In this document: positions 1 through 6,440 of the stretch, piece after piece
Position numbering within the stretch: the first letter of the stretch is position 1
Layout of the letters: the number at the start of each line of letters is the position of its first letter
DNA from: Pelagibius sp. CAU 1746
GTDB taxonomy: Bacteria; Pseudomonadota; Alphaproteobacteria; Kiloniellales; Kiloniellaceae
Direction of reading: 5' to 3'
NCBI RefSeq assembly: GCF_039839785.1
Contig: NZ_JBDOQT010000001.1
Location: 1,364,001 to 1,428,000 of the forward strand
DNA: 64,000 bases
Made by a program: the position numbers and the translations under genes
The notes under the pieces: generated by a model
Databases searched by the model: none
Told to the model about the DNA's origin: nothing
Seen by the model: only the letters and a program-made list of their open reading frames with translations

Positions 1-28
1 TCGGCCGCTTTCCGGCGCCCGGCCGGGG

Positions 29-1384
29 CTAGACCGGCAGCCAGATGCGGGCGCGCAGCCCGCCCCCCGGAGCGCTCTCCAGGGTCACGTCGCCGCCGTG
101 GCTGCGCGCGACGTCGCGGGCGATGGTCAGGCCCAGGCCGATTCCGCCGGTCGCCGGATTGCGCGATTGCTCCAGCCGGTAGAAGGGCTTGAAGACGTCC
201 TCGTGGCACTCCGCGGGAATGCCGGGGCCGTCGTCGTCCACCGTGATCTCGACCGTATTCTTGCGCCGCCCGGCGCGCACCGCCACGTGCTCGCCGTGGC
301 GCTGGGCGTTGGCGATGAGGTTGGTCAGGCAGCGGCGCATGCCGTCGCGACGCAGCGGCAGGGTGATGTCCTGCTCCACGTGCAGGTCGACGGCGTGGCC
401 GTCGCGGGTCATCTGAGCCACCACGTCGCGCAGCAGTCCGCCCAGGTCGGTGGGCGCCGGCGTTTCCTGACCCTCGCCGCGGGCGAAGGCGAGGTAGCCT
501 TCCACCATATGCCCCATCTCGGCCACGTCGGAGCGCAGGTTCTGCACGTCGGGCACGTCCTCCAGCATCTCGAGCTGCAGCTTCATGCGGGTCAGCGGCG
601 TGCGCAGGTCGTGACTGACGCCGGCCAGCATTTCGGTGCGCTGCTGGATCTGGCGCTTGATGCGATCGCGCATGTTGATGAAGGCGGCGGCGGCCTGACG
701 CACCTCGGTCGCGCCTTCCGGCTTGAAGTCGCGCACCTCCTGGCCCTTGCCGAAACTCTCCGCGGCGCGTGCCAGACGGCGGATCGGCTTCACCTGGTTG
801 CGCATGAAGATGACCGCGATGCCGAACAGCAGGATCGAGCTGCCGATGGTCCAGAAGATGAAGATGTAGGTGGTCGAGGAAAACAGCCGCTCGTCGGTCA
901 CCAGCACGCGCAGCACGCCCTTGGGCAACTGCACCAGGATCTCCACCCGGTCCTTGATGGAACGGGCGTCGATGGCGAAGGGCTGGCGCAGGCGCTCCTG
1001 CAGGGCGTCGGTCAGGCGCGATTCCACCACGCCGCGCACCTGGCGCTGCGCCGGCACCAGCAATTCGGCCCCTTCGGTCAGGGTCAGCTCAAGCTGCATG
1101 GCGCTGCGCGCCAGATGGAAGATGCGGCGCTGATCGAGGTCGCTTTCGCTGCGCGACAGCAGGGTAATGACCGCGGCGACGTCGCCGGCCAGGCCCTGGG
1201 CCAGGCGTTTGGTGATGGTGTCGTAATGGCGGTCGTAGAACACCCAGGTGGAAATCACCTGCATGAGGATCAGCGGAGTGACGATGATCAGCACCGCGCG
1301 GCCCAGCAGGGAGCGCGGCAGGAAGCGGCGGATCGGCCCCGGTCCGCCTTGCGGGTAGAGAGGGTCGGGTGGGGAGCTGTTCAT
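29..1384 (-). CDS. EnvZ-type sensor histidine kinase
   Basis: Inner-membrane sensor kinase of 451 aa that should autophosphorylate and pass phosphate to the response regulator encoded just upstream (34 bp gap, same strand). Visible order: a TM segment around residues 28-50, a periplasmic loop, a second TM around 170-195, HAMP, HisKA with the H-box SHDLRTPLTRMK near residue 258, then the ATPase with an N-box (NLIANAQRHG) and G-boxes (DDDGPGIP, GGIGLGLTIA). The HAMP-HisKA-ATPase layout without PAS or receiver fits the EnvZ class. The input signal is unknown. The start is an ATG shortly after the regulator's stop. Confidence 0.93.
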   Translation of the reverse strand: MNSSPPDPLYPQGGPGPIRRFLPRSLLGRAVLIIVTPLILMQVISTWVFYDRHYDTITKRLAQGLAGDVAAVITLLSRSESDLDQRRIFHLARSAMQLELTLTEGAELLVPAQRQVRGVVESRLTDALQERLRQPFAIDARSIKDRVEILVQLPKGVLRVLVTDERLFSSTTYIFIFWTIGSSILLFGIAVIFMRNQVKPIRRLARAAESFGKGQEVRDFKPEGATEVRQAAAAFINMRDRIKRQIQQRTEMLAGVSHDLRTPLTRMKLQLEMLEDVPDVQNLRSDVAEMGHMVEGYLAFARGEGQETPAPTDLGGLLRDVVAQMTRDGHAVDLHVEQDITLPLRRDGMRRCLTNLIANAQRHGEHVAVRAGRRKNTVEITVDDDGPGIPAECHEDVFKPFYRLEQSRNPATGGIGLGLTIARDVARSHGGDVTLESAPGGGLRARIWLPV

Positions 1385-1418
1385 GGCTCCGGGCTCTTGC
1401 GGGAAAAGTGTCGCAGCA

Positions 1419-2105
1419 TCAATCGGGCATCAGCACGTAACCCGTGCCGCGCACGGTCTGCAGGTAGCGTGGGAATTTCGGGTCGATCTCGATCTTGCGG
1501 CGCAGGCGGGTGACCTGCACGTCGATGGTACGGGTATTGCCGCTGATCATGCTCTCTTCGCCCAGGTCGTCACGGCTGATCGGCTCGCCGGCGCGCCGCG
1601 CCAGGGCCTTCAGCAAGGAGGCTTCGGCGGTGGTCAGGCGCACGAAGGCGCCGGCCCGGGTCAGTTCCTCGCGCTCCAGGTCGAAGCAGAACTCGCCGAA
1701 GACGACCTTGGTCTGCGGCGGCGCGGCGGCCGGCGGCGGCACGCGGCGCAGAATGGCGTTGATGCGCAGCACCAGTTCGCGCGGCTCGAAGGGTTTCGGC
1801 AGGTAGTCGTCGGCGCCGCATTCGAAGCCTGCGATGCGGTTTTCGGTCTCGTTCATGGCGGTCAGCAGCAGGATCGGCACCGCGCTTTCGCGCCGCAGGG
1901 TCTCGGTCAGCTGCAGGCCGGTCTCGCCGGGCATCATGATGTCGAGCACCAGAAGGTCGAAGGCGATGGAGGTCAGCTTGGCCCGCGCGTCGGCGGCGTC
2001 CACCGCGGTGGTGATGCGAAAACCCTGGTCGCTGAGATAGCGCTGCAGCAGGTCGCGCAGGCGCGTATCGTCGTCCACCACCAGGATATGCGGCTTGTCG
2101 CTCAG
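1419..2105 (-). CDS. OmpR-family response regulator, probable CTG start
   Basis: DNA-binding response regulator partnered with the kinase at 29-1384. The receiver domain carries the acidic pair VDDD, phospho-acceptor Asp in LLVLDIMMPGETG and the KPFEPREL lysine. It is followed by a winged helix (LTTAEASLL, DVQVTRLRRKIE, TVRGTGYVL). The first ATG/GTG/TTG in frame (GTG at 2081) would cut off the beta-1 strand residues HIL. Reading upstream gives SDKPHILVVDDD preceded by CTG at 2103-2105, with GAGG about 5 nt before it. I therefore extend to 228 aa, a normal family length. Gene order with the MarR gene resembles Rhodobacter petP-petR (family knowledge, not tested). Confidence 0.88.
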   Translation of the reverse strand: MSDKPHILVVDDDTRLRDLLQRYLSDQGFRITTAVDAADARAKLTSIAFDLLVLDIMMPGETGLQLTETLRRESAVPILLLTAMNETENRIAGFECGADDYLPKPFEPRELVLRINAILRRVPPPAAAPPQTKVVFGEFCFDLEREELTRAGAFVRLTTAEASLLKALARRAGEPISRDDLGEESMISGNTRTIDVQVTRLRRKIEIDPKFPRYLQTVRGTGYVLMPD

Positions 2106-2204
2106 GGGAACCTCATGGGGCAGGGGTGCCTCGCTGTGGTATCCTCGATCATGGAGGCGGAGTATAGGCCCGGCAACGGTGGCCCGCGAGGGCTAAAGCG
2201 GCAG

Positions 2205-2756
2205 TTAGCGCCGCGCCGCCGATTTCGCGGCCGCCGCCTTGGCCGCGGATTTGGCCCCCGGCTTGCCGGGCGCCTCCGGGCGTTCGAAGCGGCCGCGGTC
2301 GGCCTCGTCGATGATGTTGGTCAGCACGGTGCGGAAACCCTCCACCGCCTCGGCCCCGGCGGTGCGATAGGCGCGGGCGATGCGGATGCGCTGCTGCTCG
2401 GTCAGCTTGTTCTCCAGCTCGCGCCCCTTGTCGGTCAATTCCAGCAGGCGCTGGCGCCGGTCGCGCAGGCCCGGGCGCTGGGTGATGAAGCCGTCGCGGA
2501 CCAGTTGGCCCAGGACGCGAGAGAGGGACTGCTTGGTGATGCGCAGGATGGCCAGCAGCTCGGACACCGTGATGCCGGGATTGCGGCCGACGAAGTAGAT
2601 GACCCGGTGATGGGCCCGCCCGAAGCCGTAGTCGGCGAGAATCTGGTCCGGTTCGCCGGTGAAGTCGCGGTAGGCGAAGAACAGCAGCTCCATCGCCTGG
2701 CGCAGCTCCTCCTCGCGCAGGAAGAGGGGGTTGGGTCCGCCTTTTACGTCAGCCAT
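2205..2756 (-). CDS. MarR-family transcriptional regulator (PetP-like) with Ala/Lys-rich tail
   Basis: Winged-helix MarR regulator of 183 aa. The recognition region reads GITVSELLAILRITKQSLSRVLGQLVRDGFI, here spanning roughly residues 60-90, followed by the wing motif RDRRQRLLELTDKG. It lies upstream of the OmpR-type regulator on the same strand and diverges from ilvE. The last ~25 residues are a low-complexity basic tail (AKSAAKAAAAKSAARR) absent from typical MarR proteins, which may add non-specific DNA affinity. Two palindromes just beyond its ATG are candidate operators. Effector and targets are unknown. Position next to an OmpR-type regulator suggests the PetP/PetR arrangement known from Rhodobacter. 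Confidence 0.88.
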   Translation of the reverse strand: MADVKGGPNPLFLREEELRQAMELLFFAYRDFTGEPDQILADYGFGRAHHRVIYFVGRNPGITVSELLAILRITKQSLSRVLGQLVRDGFITQRPGLRDRRQRLLELTDKGRELENKLTEQQRIRIARAYRTAGAEAVEGFRTVLTNIIDEADRGRFERPEAPGKPGAKSAAKAAAAKSAARR

Positions 2757-2757
2757 G

Positions 2758-2786
2758 TTGACATATTCGCCTAATCTTGTTACATA
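2758..2786 (+). promoter_or_regulatory. sigma-70-like promoter for ilvE
   Basis: TTGACA at 2758-2763, a 17-nt spacer and TACATA at 2781-2786 match the -35/-10 layout. It points toward ilvE, whose ATG is at 2988, implying an untranslated leader of nearly 200 nt. The -35 box abuts the start codon of the divergent MarR gene, and the -10 lies in a palindrome. Not experimentally supported. Confidence 0.55.
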
Positions 2787-2819
2787 AGATCAACTAGATT
2801 TGATCGAAAGTATCAAATC
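2774..2819. promoter_or_regulatory. two palindromic candidate MarR operators
   Basis: Site 1: ATCTT (2774-2778) and AAGAT (2786-2790) separated by 7 nt, overlapping the ilvE -10 box. Site 2: GATTTGAT (2797-2804) and ATCAAATC (2812-2819), a perfect 8-bp inverted repeat with a 7-nt spacer. Both have the 16-23 bp symmetry usual for MarR dimers. The location between the MarR gene and ilvE suggests autoregulation plus control of ilvE (inference). Confidence 0.5.
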
Positions 2820-2987
2820 GGAACTATTAACGGAAAAAAATCTCTGATTGGTTAGTGTTACTGACTGATCTGCCGCGAAGAGCGGGACTTTCGGGCGACG
2901 GCCGGCCGGACCGGCGGAGCCGCCGCCCGGACCACCGCACTCCGAAAACGGGTTTGGCCAACAAGCTTTTTAGGGACGAGACGCGAG

Positions 2988-3881
2988 ATGTCCATACTTC
3001 CTTTCGACGACCGTGACGGCGTCATCTGGTACAACGGCGAGCTGTTGCCCTGGCGGGATGCCAAGCTGCACGTCCTCAGCCACGGCCTGCACTACGCAAG
3101 CTGCGTCTTCGAGGGCGAGCGCTCCTATGCCGGGCGTATCTTCAAGATGGAAGAGCACCACGACCGGCTGCTCAATTCCGGCAAGATCCTGGGCTTCAAC
3201 ATCCCCTATAGCCGCGAGGAGATCGACGCCGCGGCCATGGCGGTGCTGGAGGCCAACGGTATCTCCGACGGCTACCTCCGCCCGGTGGCCTGGCGCGGCA
3301 GCGAGATGATGGCGGTCTCCGCCCAGCAGACGAAGATCCACGTCGCCGTCGCCGCCTGGCAGTGGCCGGCCTATTTCAGCCCGGAAGCGCGAATGAAGGG
3401 CATCCGCATGGATTTCGCCGAGTGGAAACGCCCCTCGCCGGCGACCGCGCCCTGCAATTCCAAGGCCGCCGGCCTCTACATGATCTGCACCATGTCCAAG
3501 CACGCCGCCGAGGCCAAGGGCTATGCCGACGCCCTGATGCTCGATTACCGCGGCTTGATCGCGGAGGCGACTGGTGCCAACGTATTCCTGGTCCAGGACG
3601 GCAAGATCCATACCCCGACACCGGACTGCTTTCTGGACGGCATCACCCGCCGCACGGTGATCGACCTGGCCAAGCGCCGGGGTTACGAGGTCATCGAGCG
3701 GGCGATCAAGCCGGAAGAACTGGCCAAGACCCAGGAAGTCTTTCTTACGGGTACGGCCGTGGAGGTGACCCCGGTGGCCGAGATCGGTGAGTACAAGTTT
3801 GAAGCGGGCGAGATTACCCGCAACCTGATGAACGACTACGACGCCGCGGTGCGCAAGCACGCGGCGGCCAGCGCCGCTTAG
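2988..3881 (+). CDS. ilvE: branched-chain amino acid aminotransferase
   Basis: PLP-dependent fold-type IV transaminase (297 aa) that interconverts Val/Leu/Ile with their 2-oxo acids using 2-oxoglutarate/glutamate in the cytosol. Diagnostic stretches are VLSHGLHYASCVFEGER near residue 27, the PLP lysine in CNSKAAGLYM near 158, EATGANVFLV, and the C-terminal FLTGTAVEVTPV motif. The ATG follows a GAGACG-type purine stretch. It stands alone on this strand, diverging from the MarR gene, and is closed by a strong terminator at 3909-3948. Length and motifs match the family well. A D-amino acid transaminase is the main but unlikely alternative. Confidence 0.94.
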   Translation: MSILPFDDRDGVIWYNGELLPWRDAKLHVLSHGLHYASCVFEGERSYAGRIFKMEEHHDRLLNSGKILGFNIPYSREEIDAAAMAVLEANGISDGYLRPVAWRGSEMMAVSAQQTKIHVAVAAWQWPAYFSPEARMKGIRMDFAEWKRPSPATAPCNSKAAGLYMICTMSKHAAEAKGYADALMLDYRGLIAEATGANVFLVQDGKIHTPTPDCFLDGITRRTVIDLAKRRGYEVIERAIKPEELAKTQEVFLTGTAVEVTPVAEIGEYKFEAGEITRNLMNDYDAAVRKHAAASAA

Positions 3882-3908
3882 CGCCGCGGAAATCGGTCTG
3901 ACGAGAGA

Positions 3909-3948
3909 CCGGGCGGCGCGGAGGGGGCGCCGCCCGGTTTTCTTTTTT
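3909..3948 (+). terminator. rho-independent terminator after ilvE
   Basis: An 11-bp GC stem CCGGGCGGCGC (3909-3919) / GCGCCGCCCGG (3927-3937) is followed by the T-rich tail ttttctttttt. It lies 28 nt after the ilvE stop and directly before the next gene's ribosome-binding site. Confidence 0.85.
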
Positions 3949-3968
3949 GTCTGGAGGAGACGCAGCAG

Positions 3969-4469
3969 ATGTCCCGTGCCTTCGTGAAGGAAGACGACGC
4001 CGGTACGCCGGAAGAACAGGTCGACCTGCCGATCAGCGAGCATCCCAACTTCGTGACCCCGGCGGGCCTTCAGATGCTGAAGGACAAGGTCGCCCTCTAC
4101 GAGGCCGAGCGCGCCGAGTTGAAAACGCACGACGACGAGCTTGCCAGCCAGTCGCACCTGCCGCGCGTCGAGCAGGAGGTGCGCTATTGGGAGGAACGCC
4201 TGCGCACGGCCATTCTCGTGGACCCGGCCAAGCAGCCGCGCGACAAGGTCGCCTTCGGCGCCGTGGTGACGGTGGAGGACGAGGACGGCAAGACCCACGA
4301 CTACCAGATCGTCGGCGAGGACGAGGCCGAGCCGCAGAACGGCAAGGTCTCATATGTCTCGCCTTTGGCTCGGGCCCTCGACGGCGCCGAGGTCGGCGAC
4401 TCCATCACCTGGAAACGCCCCGCCGGCGACCAGGAACTGGAGGTCACGGCGATCAGGTATGAGGGGTGA
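3969..4469 (+). CDS. GreA/GreB-family transcription elongation factor
   Basis: 166-aa protein with an N-terminal segment predicted to be a coiled coil (roughly residues 30-90, rich in E/K/R heptads such as KDKVALYEAERAELK) and a C-terminal FKBP-like half. The latter has the Gre signatures VAFGAVVTVEDEDG, YQIVGEDEAE, VSYVSPLARALDGAEVGD and ITW. Gre factors enter the RNA polymerase secondary channel and stimulate cleavage of backtracked RNA. The window also has a canonical greA at 44962-45438, so this is the paralogue, closer to GreB or an NDK-regulator-like Gre protein. A clear GGAGGAGA site precedes the ATG. Converges with the Lrp gene. Confidence 0.85.
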   Translation: MSRAFVKEDDAGTPEEQVDLPISEHPNFVTPAGLQMLKDKVALYEAERAELKTHDDELASQSHLPRVEQEVRYWEERLRTAILVDPAKQPRDKVAFGAVVTVEDEDGKTHDYQIVGEDEAEPQNGKVSYVSPLARALDGAEVGDSITWKRPAGDQELEVTAIRYEG

Positions 4470-4486
4470 CCTTATCCAGGTTTCCG

Positions 4487-5017
4487 TCATTCCGGCGGCA
4501 AGGGAATCGGCGGCCAGTCCTCGGTGAGCTCCGCTTGGACAGGCCGCTCAATATAAGTCGACAAAACCACGTAGCTTTTAGTTCCGCGCACGCCCGGCAG
4601 TACGTAGAGCTGCGACAGAAAGTGTTCCAGCGCGTCGGTGCTTTCCGCCCGCACTTTTAGGACGACGCAGGTATCGCCGGCGACCGAGTGCATTTCCTCG
4701 ACTTCCGGGTACTGCGCCAAGCACATCATGCGCTGGCTCTTGCCCCAGCCGTCGGCGTCTACATGAACGAACGCCAGCAATGGTTTGCCGACGGCGGCGC
4801 CGTCGAGCAGGGCGGCCGTAGCTGAAATCACCCCGGTGTCACGCAGCCGCTTTATGCGTTCGTGGACGGCCGGCGCGGAGAGGCCGGCGACTTCGCCGAT
4901 TGCCGCGTAGGTCTGCTTCGCGTCCTTGGTGAGGGCGCTTAATATCTTTCGGTCGAACGCGTCCAAGGGACGGGTTGTGGCGCGGTTCGGCCGAATGCCG
5001 TCTGTTTTTGTGTTCAA
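4487..5017 (-). CDS. Lrp/AsnC-family transcriptional regulator
   Basis: HTH_AsnC N-terminus (FDRKILSALTKDAKQTYAAI, GLSAPAVHERIKRLRDTGVI) and a C-terminal RAM/ligand-binding domain (VHVDADGWG, MHSVAGDTCVVLKVRAES, GVRGTKSYVVLSTYIER). Divergent from ridA. The open frame extends to an ATG at 5065, but that would place a palindromic operator (5045-5082) across its first codons. I chose TTG at 5017 (176 aa), and TTG at 4966 (159 aa, MDAFDRKIL) is also possible. Probably autoregulatory and controls the neighbouring RidA gene (inference). Confidence 0.85.
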   Translation of the reverse strand: MNTKTDGIRPNRATTRPLDAFDRKILSALTKDAKQTYAAIGEVAGLSAPAVHERIKRLRDTGVISATAALLDGAAVGKPLLAFVHVDADGWGKSQRMMCLAQYPEVEEMHSVAGDTCVVLKVRAESTDALEHFLSQLYVLPGVRGTKSYVVLSTYIERPVQAELTEDWPPIPLPPE

Positions 5018-5044
5018 GCCGCTGTTCCGGTCTTGTGGGGAAAT

Positions 5045-5082
5045 GAAATTCCGCAATATTTGCATTTCACGGAAGGAATTTC
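5045..5082. promoter_or_regulatory. inverted repeat between Lrp and ridA
   Basis: GAAATTCC (5045-5052) and GGAATTTC (5075-5082) form a perfect 8-bp inverted repeat with a 22-nt AT-rich centre. It lies directly upstream of the ridA start (5086) and overlaps its ribosome-binding site GGAAGGAA. A likely operator for the divergent Lrp-type regulator. Confidence 0.45.
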
Positions 5083-5085
5083 ACC

Positions 5086-5472
5086 ATGCAAGAACGAGCA
5101 GTGAACCCGTCTGACGGCATCTACGCCGCGACCGAGGACTACGTTCACGCCATCGAGTTGACCGGGGCCAGTCGCCTCCTGTTCGTCAGCGGAACGATGG
5201 GGTTGGACCAAGGCGGAGACGCCCCGCAGACCCTCAGCGAGCAGTTGGACCTTGTCTGGGCGAATATCGGGCGGATCCTCGCCGACGCGGGTATGTCGGC
5301 CGCCAACATCGTGCGCGTCACCAGCTACTTAAGAAACTCCGCCTTCGTTGGGGAGAATCAGGAGGCCCGCGTCGCGGCTTTGGGGGATCGGCGCGTGCCG
5401 ACGACGGCCATTGTCGTGGAGACGCTGAAAGAAGACTGGTTGGTCGAGATCGAAGTCATTGCGGCGGCATGA
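5086..5472 (+). CDS. RidA/YjgF-family enamine/imine deaminase
   Basis: 128-aa member of the RidA (YER057c/UK114) family. Members hydrolyse reactive 2-aminoacrylate-type enamines or act in specific catabolic pathways. Family features visible: LLFVSGTMGLD, an ANIGRILADAGM helix, ADAGMSAANIVRVTSYL and the C-terminal VEIEVIAAA strand. The usual catalytic Arg before the VxxYL segment is matched by NIVRVTSYLRN. The Lrp regulator next door suggests amino-acid-responsive expression. A GGAAGGAA site 7 nt before ATG supports the start. Confidence 0.87.
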   Translation: MQERAVNPSDGIYAATEDYVHAIELTGASRLLFVSGTMGLDQGGDAPQTLSEQLDLVWANIGRILADAGMSAANIVRVTSYLRNSAFVGENQEARVAALGDRRVPTTAIVVETLKEDWLVEIEVIAAA

Positions 5473-5540
5473 GGCTGGTTGCGGGTCATGCTCTCGCCAG
5501 CTTGCCGCTGCCATCGAACGTCGGCGAAACATGGTTTCGA

Positions 5541-6011
5541 TCACTCCGCCGCGTCGGGGTCTTTCTTCACCCAGCGGGCGGCGGCGGCGTCGTCGCTGTC
5601 GCGGGCGTCGACCCACTGGGCGCCCTGGTCGGTTTCTTCCAGTTTCCAGAAGGGGGCCTTGGTCTTCAGCCAGTCCATGAGGAACTCGCAGGCCTCGAAG
5701 GCGGCCTGGCGGTGCGCCGAGGCGGCGGCGACCATGACGATTCGGTCGCCCGGCTCCAGGCGGCCGTAGCGGTGGATGACCAGGCTCGCCTCCAGCGGCC
5801 AGCGCGCTTTCGCTTCCGCCTCGATCTCGGCCAGCATCTTCTCGGTCATGGCCGGGTAGTGCTCCAGGGTCATGGCGGAGATTTCCGAGCCGCCCGCGAG
5901 ATCCCTCACCAGCCCGACGAAGACGGCGAGGCCGCCGATGGCATGGTTGCCCTCGGTGAGCTTGGCCAGCTCCTGGCCGACGTCGAAATCTTCCGCCTGG
6001 ACCCGGATCAT
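5541..6011 (-). CDS. moaE: molybdopterin synthase catalytic subunit MoaE
   Basis: Large subunit (156 aa) of molybdopterin synthase, which uses MoaD thiocarboxylate to insert dithiolene sulfurs into precursor Z. Motifs: AVFVGLVRD near residue 30, the MTLEHYPAMTEKML segment, HRYGRLEPGDRIVMVAAASAHR near residues 85-105 and the catalytic-lysine motif LKTKAPFWKLE near 125. Last gene of the minus-strand uvrC-pgsA-mobB-moeA-moaD-moaE run, starting 4 bp after moaD. The cluster makes Mo cofactor for enzymes such as MsrP at 32.2 kb. Confidence 0.95.
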   Translation of the reverse strand: MIRVQAEDFDVGQELAKLTEGNHAIGGLAVFVGLVRDLAGGSEISAMTLEHYPAMTEKMLAEIEAEAKARWPLEASLVIHRYGRLEPGDRIVMVAAASAHRQAAFEACEFLMDWLKTKAPFWKLEETDQGAQWVDARDSDDAAAARWVKKDPDAAE

Positions 6012-6015
6012 CTCC

Positions 6016-6267
6016 TTACCCTCCCGTCACCGGCGGGAAGAGGGCGACCTCGTCATTCGGGCCGATGGGGTCTCCCGGCTTGGCGTAGGCCTGGTTCACC
6101 GCCACGCGGATGGCGCCGCGGTCGGAGAGCGCGTCGGCGAAGTTCGGGCCGCGGCCTTCCAGCCAGGTCAGCAACTCGCCCACCGTGGCCACGCCCTCGG
6201 GCGGCGTCACATCCTCCTCGGCCATGCCGGTCTTGGTCTTGAGCCAGGCGAAATACAGCAGTTTCAC
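6016..6267 (-). CDS. moaD: molybdopterin synthase sulfur-carrier subunit MoaD
   Basis: Ubiquitin-like sulfur carrier ending in the diagnostic FPPVTGG, whose terminal Gly is adenylated and thiocarboxylated. The reading frame opens earlier (GTG 6288), but MoaD proteins normally begin MKLLYFAWL. The GTG at 6267 gives exactly that start and has AGGAAG 9 nt upstream, so I use it (83 aa). Four bases separate it from moaE, so the two are co-expressed in the 1:1 ratio of the heterotetramer. Confidence 0.92.
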   Translation of the reverse strand: MKLLYFAWLKTKTGMAEEDVTPPEGVATVGELLTWLEGRGPNFADALSDRGAIRVAVNQAYAKPGDPIGPNDEVALFPPVTGG

Positions 6268-6316
6268 GGGGTAAGTCTTCCTATCCACTCTTGATCGAAC
6301 CGGCGGCCCGCCCCGC

Positions 6317-6416
6317 CCTTCGAGACGGCGCTTTTCAGCGCCTCCTCAGGGTGAGGCTATATCCCAAAAATCTCCAGCCTCATCCTCAGGAGGCCCGCAG
6401 GGCCGTCTCGAAGGAT
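6317..6416. repeat. long intergenic inverted repeat
   Basis: Left arm (6317-6358) begins CCTTCGAGACGGCGC and runs to CAGGGTGAGGCT. The right arm (6377-6416), read on the other strand, begins CCTTCGAGACGGCCC and ends GGATGAGGCT. Each arm contains its own small hairpin, so the whole folds into a cloverleaf-like structure. This matches the style of dispersed palindromic intergenic repeats of alphaproteobacteria. It sits between moeA and moaD within one transcription unit. Confidence 0.8.
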
Positions 6417-6440
6417 GGGAAGCCGCTCCAATTATATAGG

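Noticed and set aside
1-28. Possible gene end at the left edge
   Set aside because: Only 28 bases precede the kinase stop, and no open frame can be supported.
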